DNA of 64,000 nucleotides from Melanopsichium pennsylvanicum (Eukaryota; Basidiomycota; Ustilaginomycetes; Ustilaginales). Location of the stretch: positions 248,001 to 312,000 of the forward strand of contig OAPG01000020.1 of NCBI GenBank assembly GCA_900208305.1, read 5' to 3'. Made by a program: the position numbers and the translations under genes. Shown piece after piece: positions 11,601 through 21,789 of the stretch. Every line of letters begins with the position of its first letter. Positions within the stretch are counted from its first letter, which is position 1. Below the pieces are notes generated by a model that did no database searches, was not told the DNA's origin, and worked only from the letters and a program-made list of their open reading frames with translations.

Positions 11601-12441
11601 CGGGTGGACCGTGTGGATCGGTGACGGTTGGGTGGCTGAACCTGTGCTTGGAATAACTAGTGGCTAATGGACCGGACTGCGAAAAGTCTCTGTCGAAGGA
11701 CTCTGGGTGCGTCGAAGCAGTGTCTGATCGACGTCGGGATGTTGTAGAAGAAGACTTCCTCGGGATTTGCGCGTGGGGACTCTTGAGCGGTGAGTCCATT
11801 ATTGAGAACGAAGAGGCGGACGCTGATATCTTCATTGGCGTTGATGTGACTGGAACGGGCAAAGGTGCAGCAAGGTTGGTTGGGTTGGCAAAGGATCGAA
11901 AGACAGCTTTCGCCTTTTGCTTTCCCGTTGAAGACGTCGCCACAGTCAAGGCGACGGGATCTTCCGTCTTGGTTTCGCTAGATTCGCCATCTTCTTCCGA
12001 CTTTTTGCGTTTAGGTGGTCTGGGCCTTGATGCCTCATGAGCGTCATCGTGTGACTTGCGAGACGCATTTTTGGAGCCTTTTTTGGATGCAATAGTCCTC
12101 GCATTGGCACTGGGAGGACCACAATGAGCGAAGCGAGCGGCTCTGAGTGCAGGTGCAAGATCATCGACTCGAAAGAGACATTGCTTTCCGGATGCGAGGC
12201 AGTTTTGGCATACTGGAGCGTCGGGCGAGAGAAGGCAACGAACCTTCTTGGCTCTGCAGGCCTCGCAAGCACTGACAGGACGAGTGCGCTTTTTGGGCTC
12301 AGAGCCCGAGGCGGACGCATCCGACTTTCTGCTTCTGGTGTTGAAGTTGCAAGATGGAAGCTCTTGGGCTGGGGTGGATGGACCGGCGGATGCGACCGAA
12401 GCCAAAGTCTCAGCGGCAGCCATCATAGCCGAAGAAGCCAT
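8614..12441 (-). CDS. Zn2Cys6 fungal-specific transcription factor
   Basis: A 1275-residue intronless frame starting at ATG 12441. The binuclear zinc cluster is complete: C59-x2-C62-x6-C69-x8-C78-x2-C81-x6-C88, with basic residues RAKKVR between the second and third cysteines. A long Ser-rich linker follows, including HHKH-free basic patches and PRRRRE-type segments. The fungal_trans middle homology region spans about residues 555-760 (THFKPSWCPWM, then FWAVIGLDRITTFGTGRPVSI). The C-terminus is His/Gln/Pro-rich, as in activation regions. It probably binds CGG half-sites as a dimer in the nucleus. The regulated pathway cannot be read from the sequence or the neighbours. Convergent with the Kelch gene. 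Confidence 0.92.
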   Translation of the reverse strand: MASSAMMAAAETLASVASAGPSTPAQELPSCNFNTRSRKSDASASGSEPKKRTRPVSACEACRAKKVRCLLSPDAPVCQNCLASGKQCLFRVDDLAPALRAARFAHCGPPSANARTIASKKGSKNASRKSHDDAHEASRPRPPKRKKSEEDGESSETKTEDPVALTVATSSTGKQKAKAVFRSFANPTNLAAPLPVPVTSTPMKISASASSFSIMDSPLKSPHAQIPRKSSSTTSRRRSDTASTHPESFDRDFSQSGPLATSYSKHRFSHPTVTDPHGPPVEAFALSHDPSYYGHPVAVDSAPGASPGGPSFFLQQHSPSDGSLFSNRSGRSATTYAAPKPLNPAPVDRYHSRRKMSAPRRRREASQPIDPMSLEYYGHPSDPASVHKFEEPDRALMEHRTSRPEIGSPPRGGSNELRDGIERWQRSGLTRSGAEFEEAAVEEIPVAQPRPKIVLPFFRWFGTTANTPGYRKIKVGVLQDSEVPGTDELVPALESSDAVDSGSSFGFTIRDDDERRTPGKPLDDSVLSPHPARISSHSPRFDNKASSSVTRELFEINRPRYPRKDILEHLVSLFLTHFKPSWCPWMEDDELKNGVENGSMPAILANAVCAVAARFSNRSELRKVPRKSSGDPFSEMSKILIIPLLSFPSIEVIEALVLLSYAEFAAGSDSGLWMYVGMALRMAQDLGLQHEVSIQSIPTEKHREKARLLFWAVIGLDRITTFGTGRPVSIRENEIDIELPRLSEGSDMKDETVVFGHIVRILMLRGRMGELLNRRDKEENSVSANTTKRDLTRMWFELAQSYSDLPANLHFNVQTFQKSAAHNQSPGFVYLHVLFQSTIGLLDRPALMKKFTVDSAPLLPSFAPAASAAASRTIADILTLGDAFDDRCITASPYLDQLVLPAGRSFVAEREAAREALRNMGHGTTPAPSRPPSRGAPHQTQSRTSALVSTKSYAEINLGACQRILQKLQQYWAGASWPLRALEQEAAGNGGDIDPQASDADAQSAPIRDIEMVLKWAKSRIRSKKRMQRSLQATPKADAMALNESMDGTGGILTAGTGSDEFASTHSGDSPFGLGISAGLTFDIDALMDSWRMETWDPSGSSHAPVSVGGGDPQIEASEHQGENNGNPVAHHHQQSGHTPYAGGGAPGYHLYPSASPVAARRPPLSVSTPSHLHPQSQSHANVALSPSRHSDSHSRNASLHAPHNTGTNPNTGAVAPYHPPNTPGTTLDTSSFAIAEFFGHDQSVWPLSIQNEDIDAEAVNLIASALMLPSYLQQ

Positions 12442-14080
12442 GGTGGTAGCAAGCTAATTGAGAGAATCGTCGAAGTTCCTATATTGTCAACAAGCAATAT
12501 CGAAGAGACTGAACGCAGCTGATCAAAGTTTCAGAGTCATTGCTGGCACGAGCTTTTGGAAGAGAGACGACGCAGAGGCTGCCGAGTTTGATTAAGCTGT
12601 CGGACTGAATTGCGCTGAGTGAGCCAGGATGTTTCGATGCGCAGTCGATGAAAGGCGGCAGTATCAAGCTGCTGACGGCAACTGTTCGAAATGAGGTTGA
12701 GGCATGCGGATAAAGAATTGTCTCTCAACACCTGGTTTAGCGGCTGTATGTGTGGTGACGAGTAGTGACTTTGGGGCGCGTTGAGCGTATGACGTTGCGG
12801 AAGTTGAGCGATTTGAGACGTGCTATTGCGGTGTTGAAGGCGTGAGTTTCGGCGTGCGTCCGTTTTTCTTGAAAGACTTGATGAAAAGTTGAGCTTGTGT
12901 AATGTATGTCAGTGGGAGCGACGACGGGGGCAAGCCGAGAATCACACTTGTGAGCGTGGTAAATCAGATCGCCATGAAATGAAGATGGGAGGACGTCGCG
13001 TGGATGGCGGCTTGAGGCGGTGACAGTACGGTGCACGGTGCGGAGACAAGTCGATGTCGCGGAAGTAGCATCAAACGGCGTTAATTCTGTTGTCGCGAGA
13101 CGGCGTGGGCCGAAGAGGCGTTATGGCGGGTGGCGAGGAGAAGGAATTAGGAGGAAAGTAAGCTGCGTCCACTCTCAAGGCAAATCGGCGAGGGTCGATT
13201 GAAGGTGGGGTTTGACGGAAAAAAGGTCGGGGGCAAAGCGATGGTGGGACGTGGTCTCTGTACCGACCATCTTGCACTCTGCTGTATGGACCATGCACAA
13301 ACCGGTGCGCATGCATGACAGGTTTTTTTTGTGGTTTGCTCCTTTAGTGCTCTTTGTTTCTTTCGTTCGACTCTCGTTCCGCCTCTCGAAGCTGCTTGAA
13401 TTTGAACCCACGGCAGTTACCTTGTACTCGTACATCTCTCATACAATAGCATCACTTTGCCATTCACAATCCCATTGACGAGGATCCGAAGAGGTCATCT
13501 GGGTGGAACCGCAAGCTTAAGGCCTAAGACAGTCGGCAGTGCCGGTGCTGAAAAAATGCTCATTTCAAAGCAGCTTTTCGCCGTCATGATTAACCGAGCA
13601 GAGTCCCTCCGCATCCAGGAGGCAAAGCAGCCGTGAGAGCCGAGCGAGCATCCAAGCGGGGATCCACGTTTACGGAGTACCCGAGTCGGAGGAACCAAAT
13701 AAAATAAATTATTTTTTTAAATGATCAAGCGCCGAGTGCGATACGCTGACATAGAAGAAGAAGAAAAAAAGAAGAAAAAAAAAGCATGCGGTTGAGACGT
13801 TACCTCTTTCTGTCAATCAGTCAACGTCGACTAAGTCAGTCAATGTGGTTCTCGGATTGATCGCATCCGAGGACTCACCTGCAGCACATACAACGAGTCA
13901 TCACAAGATACTTTTTGTGTGCAGCAGCCCCCACACTGCGAAGGGCAAAATTCTGAATGCTACGGATGCGCTTTCCTGTCACTGCGGCCGTCAACCTTTT
14001 CCTTTTTGTTCAAATAATACGCTCGATTCTCTGACTACCAGTCTTTATCCTGTCAGCTCTGCTCTTCAGTTACCTCGGAT
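12442..14080. other. Intergenic region upstream of the Zn2Cys6 factor
   Basis: Upstream sequence of the minus-strand factor. ORFs here are short, overlapping and without recognisable motifs. A purine run (GAAGAAGAAG followed by A-rich sequence) lies near 13755-13785. A B-box-like GGTTCAAATTC (minus strand near 13400) is not flanked by a foldable tRNA. Confidence 0.5.
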
Positions 14081-15182
14081 GTCAGCCCTTGTTTGGTCGC
14101 TGGGTCCTATCAAGTGGCTTCTCAGTCGTGCCATTCGTAAAGCGATGGAAGAGAGAAAGCAAGCAAGGGCTGAAAAACAGAGACGAAAGAGATTTCCGAA
14201 AACGCGCTTCGCATACTGCCCGCTCTCTCGCCCCCCCACGACTGCTGCCGAGCCTGCACTCTATTATTCTCCGCAGCTTAACTTAGCTCTTCTTGAACCC
14301 TTTTTACCTGCCCCTCTGTGCAATACAGAGAGATTACCGATGTCACACAACCTCAAGCTCGCCATACACAGCAATCTCGCTCCCTCTTCAGTCCATAGAT
14401 ACGGTAACCGTATCCTTCTCCCTGCTCTCCGCTCACCATGCGCGCTATTATGTTTCGACGACACCTTTTGCCACGCTTCCTCCCCGCTCACACTCGAATA
14501 CACCGGCAACGGTTCGAATCTCGCTTTCATTGTCCCCTAAATACACCATACACTCGACACTGCCGCCGTGCACTACTCAGCCACATTCAGCCGCATCTTC
14601 TCGGAACACCTTCAAAATGCGTCGTACCTGTTGGAGCACCAAGCACAATCTTCGGTTCACTTTGACATGTCTTTCGTTACATGATATTGCAGCTCTATCT
14701 TTGCAGCGGGGCGTATGAAGCGCTGACAAGGCCTATCGTCTTGAGTACGTTCCCCATCTTCTGGAACAGTTGGGTGCTGCTGATCTTCGGTGACAATGAA
14801 TGCTGGTCCCGTCGGCGCTCAGATCTAGACTTCCAACGCCACACCAGTAGTCTCTTTACAAGAGCTTACTCTGGCAACACCAAGCTGGATTGAAGACATC
14901 GGGCCCTTTGTGCTCCACCTTGCTATCCTCATTGACACTTTCGCCACTGTTCTCTGCTTTGTCCGCCTTCTCTGTTTTCTTCACTTTTGCTTTTCTTGGC
15001 AGAGGGGGGACGCGCTCCGTGATGCGTGGCTCGTCACGCGCTCGACCGTTGTTCGTGCCTCTCGTCCAGTCCGAGCACGTCTTGGTAACCGTATCATCCC
15101 TCAGTGGTTCAAGCGTTGGATCGAAGCCAGCGCTTCCGCCGCTGGCATGATGCTGTTGGACAGGCCTTCATCAAATGTGTGA
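14081..15182 (+). CDS. Possible intron-containing gene of unknown function (uncertain model)
   Basis: No single long frame exists, but several consecutive plus-strand segments read like exons with good codon use. They are a basic N-terminus from ATG 14081 (MSALVWSLGPIKWLLSRAIR...), a segment near 14580-14675 (ATFSRIFSEHLQNASYLL...), one near 14710-14790 (ADKAYRLEYVPHLLEQLG...), and a last one to the stop at 15182 (RGDALRDAWLVTRST... ending RPSSNV). Pyrimidine-rich acceptors occur, notably TTTTCTTGGCAG before 15001 and GATATTGCAG near 14692. I could not chain all segments in frame, so this may be a multi-intron gene or a decayed one. No family was recognised. It is convergent with the next minus-strand factor, whose stop is at 15235. 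Confidence 0.3.
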
Positions 15183-15234
15183 ACATGATCACAGCCAGCC
15201 TCCGAACCTTCCACTACCGTGCTAGGCCCACCAG

Positions 15235-17931
15235 TCATCGTCTCTTGATGCTCAACGCGTGATCCCCGTTCCTCCCTTCACCGCTCTCGACAACCTGCCT
15301 CGACGACGACGAATATGTGTGTCGCATCCTATTGACATCAGTTCGTCCTCTCTTCGGCGGCGACTCGACATTGCCGCCCTCGAACCCGTTTTTTGAGGCG
15401 TTTGGCCACAAATTGCGAGGTTCGGGGCGAGACCTGGCATGCTGTTGCTGAAAATGATGACCTCTGAAAGCACATGTGTTGCCTTGAAAGTTGGGACAAT
15501 CTGCTACCACAAGCAGACAGTGATTTCGACCCCATTGAGATTTAAATAAAAGAGTCAGCAAACATCATCCCGTCAGCCTGTAGCACCGCAGCAAGTGTCT
15601 TACTTACCAAGAATGGAGTCCGGCGGCATTGAGGTGATCCAAAATTTGGGGTAGGATTGTAATGCCCTCAAAGCACTGGCCGCGTACGAAGGTATTGCTC
15701 GTGCAAAATCTTGTGGCATCATTGACATAGCGCCTTGGAAGCATCCTGCTATCGGCAACGCAGCTGCTTGCGGCTCTTTTGCAACCGGATCCATGGTTGC
15801 AAAGTTCGCAGCTTCCCCTGGAAAGCTCCCAGTATGAGCTGCAAGGCAACTTCCGGTAGAAGCGACCTCAGACGAGGTGGTGGCTCTCATCATCGATCCT
15901 TGATACGTATGGCTTTGCCGACCAATCTGGATCGGCCCAATATAATAGCTCCTGTTGTGTGCTGCGACGCATGTGTATAATCGAAAGTCGGTGAATGCTC
16001 GACAGTCTTGAGGCCGTGGCTTGTAAAGGGAGAGGACGCGTCCGCCAATTGAGACAAGCAAGGCGTTCGAGTAGAGCTCGGGACCACCATAGCTTGCGCG
16101 AGGTTACGAGCGCCTTTATCAACTGTGATCGTATTAGATGGACATGGGGATTGTGAGCTCATTCTGGGAAGGCCAGCATCGAAAGCGAAAGACACGTCCG
16201 GCTGAACATAGAGGCTCTCGAAACGCGCGCGCAGCTGGCCGAGCAGAACAATGACATGGTTTGCCCTTTTCCCCTGCTTCAGGACGTTGTCAAAAGAATC
16301 CGATAAAGAGCACAAGATTCCCATGAGGTTACCTTTTCTTTCATCCACCAGCTTTCGAGCTCCGTCCGACAACACCAAGTTATGAGACTCTTTCGTAGTT
16401 AGCACTTGCAGACCAAACATGTGCGCAATCAGATTCTCGAATACGCCGGCGACGCTTTCGATCATGGTGTACACAATCGCAGACTCGTCAACAGCTTCAG
16501 TGAGCGTTGCTGTGCGTCTCCAAGACCCTACTTCCATAGCCGTTCACAACGCACTCGTAGTGATCCTCATGCGGTTTCAGCTCTTGCATTTTGAAAAGCA
16601 AACCCCAGGCGAACGTCCCCCATGCTGATGCACGTCTGTGATACGAGTAAGAGAAAGCAGAAGATTCGATAGGTCAGAAAACAGTCATTCAGGTGAACGG
16701 TGCTGGAGCGTCTGCGTCAGACTCACCTCACGAAGCCCTGTGTTAGCTCGTGCCATGCCAAAAGCATAGTCACTTGTGCATAAATGTGCAGTGCTGATGA
16801 CTCGAGTCCACTGAGTTTCGTAGACTGCAGCGCCGTGGTCATCCGACATTTCAGCTCGATAATCTCGGGCGACTGTCCGTGGTGGACTGGTGCCATTGAA
16901 CTGCCCTGGCTCTCCTTGAGCCTTACCCCAGACAGAAGGATAGCATTGTTGAGCATCTTGTTCTGCTTGCCATCTTCCACACCGGCTAGAAAGAGGGCTC
17001 TACTGACGATGAGAGATAAGAAGGGGTGGTATGCATATGCGAGATCGTATACTTCCGGATGGCGCAGGAGTTCCGACTCGCTGTAACTGGACACCGCCAA
17101 ATGTCTTCAGCTGGTACAATCATCAAACCAAGCCAGTTCCTCCTGACGAAGGGGCAGGGTTGCCTTGGGGACTTGAAGGCGATTTCCGAAAGGAAGCGAC
17201 TTGATCGCAAGTGCATCTACTGTGAAAGTTAGAATCCTCGAGAGCCCATGCCGATAGTCGACGCGCGGTACCTTGTCAGGCTCGCTGTTCGACCACAGTC
17301 AGGTTTTTGGGCACCACAGCATATGGAAGAGCTGTTTGATCTCGTCAGAGATAGTCAGACTGACTTGAGTGCCAGGGAGAGGCACGCCACCTGGCAGGCA
17401 AGTTGCACCTTCAAGATCGTAGGTTGCTATGCTCGCAATCCGTGCGCCGCTTTCGTAAACACCTGAACCGGAGAAACGTTGAAGGATACTCAGCTAGGAG
17501 ACATGCTGAGGAATGGAGGCATTTACGCTCACTCACAAATTTTGTTCTTATCGGTGCAGGTCTGACAGGATGGCTTGTGCTATTGGAGCGAGCTAAGGTC
17601 AGTATACAGTCAAAGACACATACGGAGCCAATCATTACTTACACCCGAGCACCTGCAGTCCGTATCAGAGCGCGATTGATATGGAGCAAGAAGAGCTTTG
17701 TCAGCATGGGCTCGGATCGGAGCGCATCAGGCTCTCGTGCTATCGCTGCTGCGATCGTACGTGGATTCGAGCCACTTGCCTCGTCTTCCTCTGCCGGCTA
17801 AGAAGGGAACATCGGAAACAAGGTCAGTCTTCATCCAACCTTGTTGCACAGCTCGCAGATTGGTTTGTAACCACGTACCAAAAGTTGCATGACCGTCGCA
17901 ATTCACTTGCCGATGCCTTTATGCTGCTCAT
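15235..17931 (-). CDS. Intron-rich Zn2Cys6 transcription factor (zinc cluster split over five exons)
   Basis: The start is ATG 17931. Joining exons 17879-17931, 17780-17797 (18 nt), 17643-17652 (10 nt), 17537-17579 and the exon from 17462 gives a perfect cluster, C-x2-C-x6-C-x6-C-x2-C-x6-C (CNFC, RQRKTR, CSGHKPSC, QTC, TDKNKIC). Donors are GTACGT, GCAAGT (a GC-AG intron), GTAAGT and GTGAGT. Downstream, frames at 16727-17100, about 16535-16635, 15890-16435 and 15608-15840 look like a fungal_trans_2-type regulatory region. An intron at 16636-16726 has GTGAGT/CACAG, and the last exon is 15235-15482 after an intron with donor GTAAGTA (15607). Two TGA codons (17299-17301 and 17107-17109) lie in the simplest continuous frame between 17460 and 16727. 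They must fall in introns I could not place, or the gene is damaged. The cluster is certain; the middle is not. Confidence 0.72.
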
Positions 17932-18569
17932 ATCTGAGGATCGCAGGGAGGTGGGAAAGAAGTGAGGCTGACGCCAAAGATTTCAGTAGTAGCGACAGGA
18001 GATTCTCGACGTTGCACGAAGACAGGGGTAAGCGTTGTGGCTGCCTGATATTTCGGCCAAGGTGGTGTTCCCATCGAGGACACTCCGTAGGTTTTGCACT
18101 TCACCTTTGTTTGCATAGAGCATAAGGACAGTGAATGTGTATCGCTATGCATGCAGCGACAAGTTCGAAAAGAAGCATCAAAGGGTCTTAGATGACAAGG
18201 CCGTGTCTACTGTGTGAACTCTAAAAGGGCGCAGAGAGCATTGATCGCGAGGAGCAGACTGCGTTCCGGCTGGCAAGGCGAACCTAGAGGAATTACAAAT
18301 ATAGTAGGCTGCATGGTTGGACGCATGTGATGATTAGGGTTCAAGACGGTCACAGATAATCTTGGCCGACAAGCTCGAGCAGATCGATTCCAATGCTGGA
18401 AACAGCCAGATTCTGAGTTCACAGGGCCGATCCAGCCAGGATAAGGGAAGGAAGACGAAAGCAATGGCTGATAGGGAAACTTCGCAATATGTGTATCCAG
18501 GTCTCCATTGTGTAGGGCGCAATGTTGCATTCATTACATGGGGTTGGGTTCTAGACAAGCGTTGGGTGC
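17932..18569. other. Intergenic region between transcription factor and acyl-CoA synthetase
   Basis: About 640 bp between the factor's start codon and the acyl-CoA synthetase stop, both on the minus strand. It must hold the factor's promoter and leader. No convincing ORF or RNA gene was seen. Confidence 0.55.
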
Positions 18570-21500
18570 CTAAACTTTGTCGATCTTGCCCTGATTCTTG
18601 GCCGCGAGATCTTTAGCCCAGTCGCGGAGGATGATCTGAAGAAGGGCAAAGAAAGGGCAAAGATCGAAAGAAAAGGTCGGACAGGAAGGGTGTAGGACAC
18701 GGCCAAGTTTTGTGCAAGACCAGAAAATAAGTTTGGAAGACCAGCCACGCCGAGGATGAAGGACACGACAAACCGAAAGGCAAGCCAAGGGAGGCATTCG
18801 GGCGTCAGTACCGTTTCGTCACCTTGACGACTCATCTTGGCCTGACTTCTCTGCAGTCACCCAATCACATCAGAGTACGAACCTTTTGGATTTTGCCAGA
18901 AGCGGTCTTTGGGAACTCGGCGGCGACACCATCTTCACCAAGGAACCAGACCCAATCTGGAGCACTCTGTCCACCTACGTGCTTCTTGACATAAGCACGG
19001 ATATCTGCTGGTGTAACGTGTGCCTCTGCGTGCGACCTGGCGACGAATACACCCACGGCCTGTGACGGAAAGGACAGAGAGATGATTTGTGACAATCGTA
19101 GAATGCGAGCTTTTCGTGTCAGTACCCAAGCTATGAAGACAACAGCGCCTGTGCATGGATCGCAGCAACCCGAATGCTTTGATGTCGCTGTCTCTGCGCA
19201 GCGTTCGAGCTCGAAATGGATCGCTCTCTCGCAACTTACCTCCCCATACTTGTCGTCAGGCACTGCGATTACAGCGTTGGTGGCAATACCCTCCATGCGA
19301 TCAATGCAGCTAGCAAGGAGACAGTATCGGAACAAAATTGAAGAGCGCAGGGGTCAATATCTGCTGATGAAAACAAGGAAGAACACGGAAGAACACGGAA
19401 GGAGCCAAACCTACTTTTCGATATTGGGTGGGAAAAGGTTCTCGCCTTCATCACATAAAGTCAACGGTCGTACAAGGGCAGGACAGGTGAAGACGAAAGA
19501 TCGATGCGTCAGCGCACTGTATAGAGTCTCCTGCAGAACAGATCGATACTCACCTCCACGGATGATGACGTCCTTAGATCGACCCACGATGCGCACAAAG
19601 CCTTCTTCATCCATGATGCCGATATCACCGGTTCGCATCCACAAAATATCAGGCTCGTCTGGGTGTCGTTCCAGTGCTTCGTCTGTTCGCTTGGCATCCT
19701 TCCAATATCCTTCCATCACGACGTATCCTCCGGTCTAATTTCGGACATTGGATTGTGTACGCGCACGGGGGCAATCCGCATAGGATCAGAATCTGTGTGT
19801 CAGTAAGAGGGTCCCTTCGTCTTCTTCGCCATTCAATCGAGCACTTACGCAAAGCTCTCCCGGCTGTCCAACTGGAAGAGGTTGACCTGTTGGGTCGTCA
19901 GGCGAGACGACCTTGGCGTGTACATGTGGGTAGACCCGTCCCACCGTCTCGCATCTCTTAACGATTGGCGCATCCACGTCTGCAAAACGATCGCGAGATG
20001 GTCGAGAAGACAAAATGTCAGCAAACATGCATCACCGTCGAGGTGGACACCTGATCTTGAAACTTACCACAACCAAATGAGACCGGCGAAGTCTCGGTCA
20101 TGCCGTAGACCACCGTCTGTTCGCGTAGCCCAAGCTTGTCTGGACTTACCAATGCTTTCATCAAAGCAATGGGAACAGTAGATCCGCTGTTTTATGAAGG
20201 AAGATAACGAAAACGGACAGCAAAGGCGCTCGCTTGTTAGAGCAATGGCAAGCTAAGACCGCATCTGGCAGACATGACCCACCTTGTTAGACCGGTACGC
20301 AGCGAGGAAAAGTCAAACGTTTCGCCTTCCAGCATCCCTGTTGGTAAAGGAAAACGCTTTGGGTCTTCGGCGTGTTCTCTCGCCGATTCGAGAACCTCAA
20401 GCTCTGCAATAAAATGGGTCGGAACGCCGTGCATAGCCGTGCAACGCTCTTCGCTCACCGCGCGCAGTGATCTCAATGGATCAAAACCTTCGGCGGCGTA
20501 TACGACTGAAGCGCCATGCGTCCACGCAGCGAGATTGCCTAAAACCAGACCAAAGCAATCTGTTGAACGCAATGTGACAGAATTTTGAAGAGTAAGGATC
20601 AATGAAAAGCTTTGCCGTCGTTGCCAAGGCTGATGAAGATACTCACGGAAGAGAGGAGGAATGTTGCACAGTCGGTCGGCTTCTGTGAATCTAAGATTGT
20701 CACCGATGGCGATAGCATTGTTCAATAGGTTCCTAGAGGTGAGTGCCACAGCTTTGGGCATGCCTGTTGTTCCCGAGGTAAGTTGAAGGTTGATGACATC
20801 TGTATTGAGGACTTGTTGCTTGGCTGCAGCAGGTTTCGGAGAGACTAGGAGGTCGCGGTAGTCGATCGCTCGGTTATGAAGCACTGACATGGCGGAAGCG
20901 AAGCTCTTGCCTTGCTGTGCCAATACACTGCTGCTCTCCCAGTGTCTAGGTCGATTGTCGAGGTTATCCAACATGATGATGCGGTTCAAACTGGGAAGAG
21001 TTTCATCTTGTAGCACACTTGGATCACCCGAAACGGCGGCGGATCTCGAGATGGATGGAACAAGCTCGAGGATCGAGTCGAGGAAGTTGGTGCCGCGAAG
21101 CGAAGGGACGATGAACAGTGTGGTTGCCTCGACAAGGTTGATGGCGCGACGAAGCTCGGACGTACTGTAAGCCGGATTCAAGGTTACCAAGATAGCTCCG
21201 ACTTGGGCACATGCCCATTGTAGAGCTGCATATGCAGAACAGTTCCTGTACATCATGAACGGTAAGTGATGTCAGCACACACGGTACCTTGAGCTCGAGG
21301 ACGCTTCACTATGTCTCGGATGGCAACTCACATCATAAGAACGGCTAATCGATCGCCTTTCCTGATGCCAAGCTGCTGCAAACCAGCCACGAGGCTTTGC
21401 ACGTGCTCATTCATTTCGCCGTAAGACCAACGGATACAGTCATCCGCTGCCGACGCGTTCCTTCCATGTTGCGACGCCGGCTCGTGCTTTGATACCAGCG

Positions 21501-21789
21501 CTGGTCTGTCTCTGTACTTGGACACCGTCTCTTGCCAAAAATGACCGAGTGAGAGTTCGCAGAGTGGCCTGTCCGTGGGTCCGGAAACTCGCGAGAGCAA
21601 TCGTTCGTCTTCTCTACGAGTTGGATGGCGCTGATAAGCGCTGTGCAGTGAGGATGCGAGTCGCGCTTGCCGACGCGCTGTGATTCGGGTGATTTCGAAC
21701 GCTGCCCTTCTCGGCGTTACCGACAAGGCTGAAACCAGCAGTGAGGAGCTAGCTCTCATGGTGACCTTACTCCGGGATTGATTGATCAA
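18570..21789 (-). CDS. Acyl-CoA synthetase (ACSF2-like), mitochondrial, 10 exons
   Basis: AMP-forming ligase that activates a fatty or other carboxylic acid to its CoA thioester. Exons (all phases agree): 21332-21789, 20647-21245, 20283-20559, 20068-20186, 19849-19979, 19554-19734, 19415-19445 (31 nt), 19240-19309, 18883-19059 and 18570-18635. Motifs in order: the P-loop-like LTSGTTGMPKAV, PPLFHCFGLVLG assembled across an intron, YGMTETSPVSFGC, the core [31 protein letters not shown] split into short pieces, and the C-terminal lysine motif PKTASGKIQK followed by IILRDWAKDL. The N-terminus, either at 21789 or the internal ATG at 21759, is Arg/Ser-rich without acids, as in a mitochondrial presequence. 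The closest family is the medium-chain ACSF2 type. A siderophore-type SidI ligase is an alternative, but no siderophore genes lie nearby. Confidence 0.9.

Noticed and set aside
14500..14530. GGTTCGAATC as a tRNA B box
   Set aside because: The flanks do not form a T-stem or acceptor stem and no A box lies at a suitable distance.
13845..14540. 231-codon plus-strand frame taken as a gene
   Set aside because: Composition is not protein-like outside a short segment from 14081, and there is no motif; only the spliced possibility was kept at low confidence.
15890..16537. 215-codon minus-strand frame as a separate gene
   Set aside because: It fits better as an internal exon of the intron-rich zinc-cluster factor, linked by splice sites on both sides.
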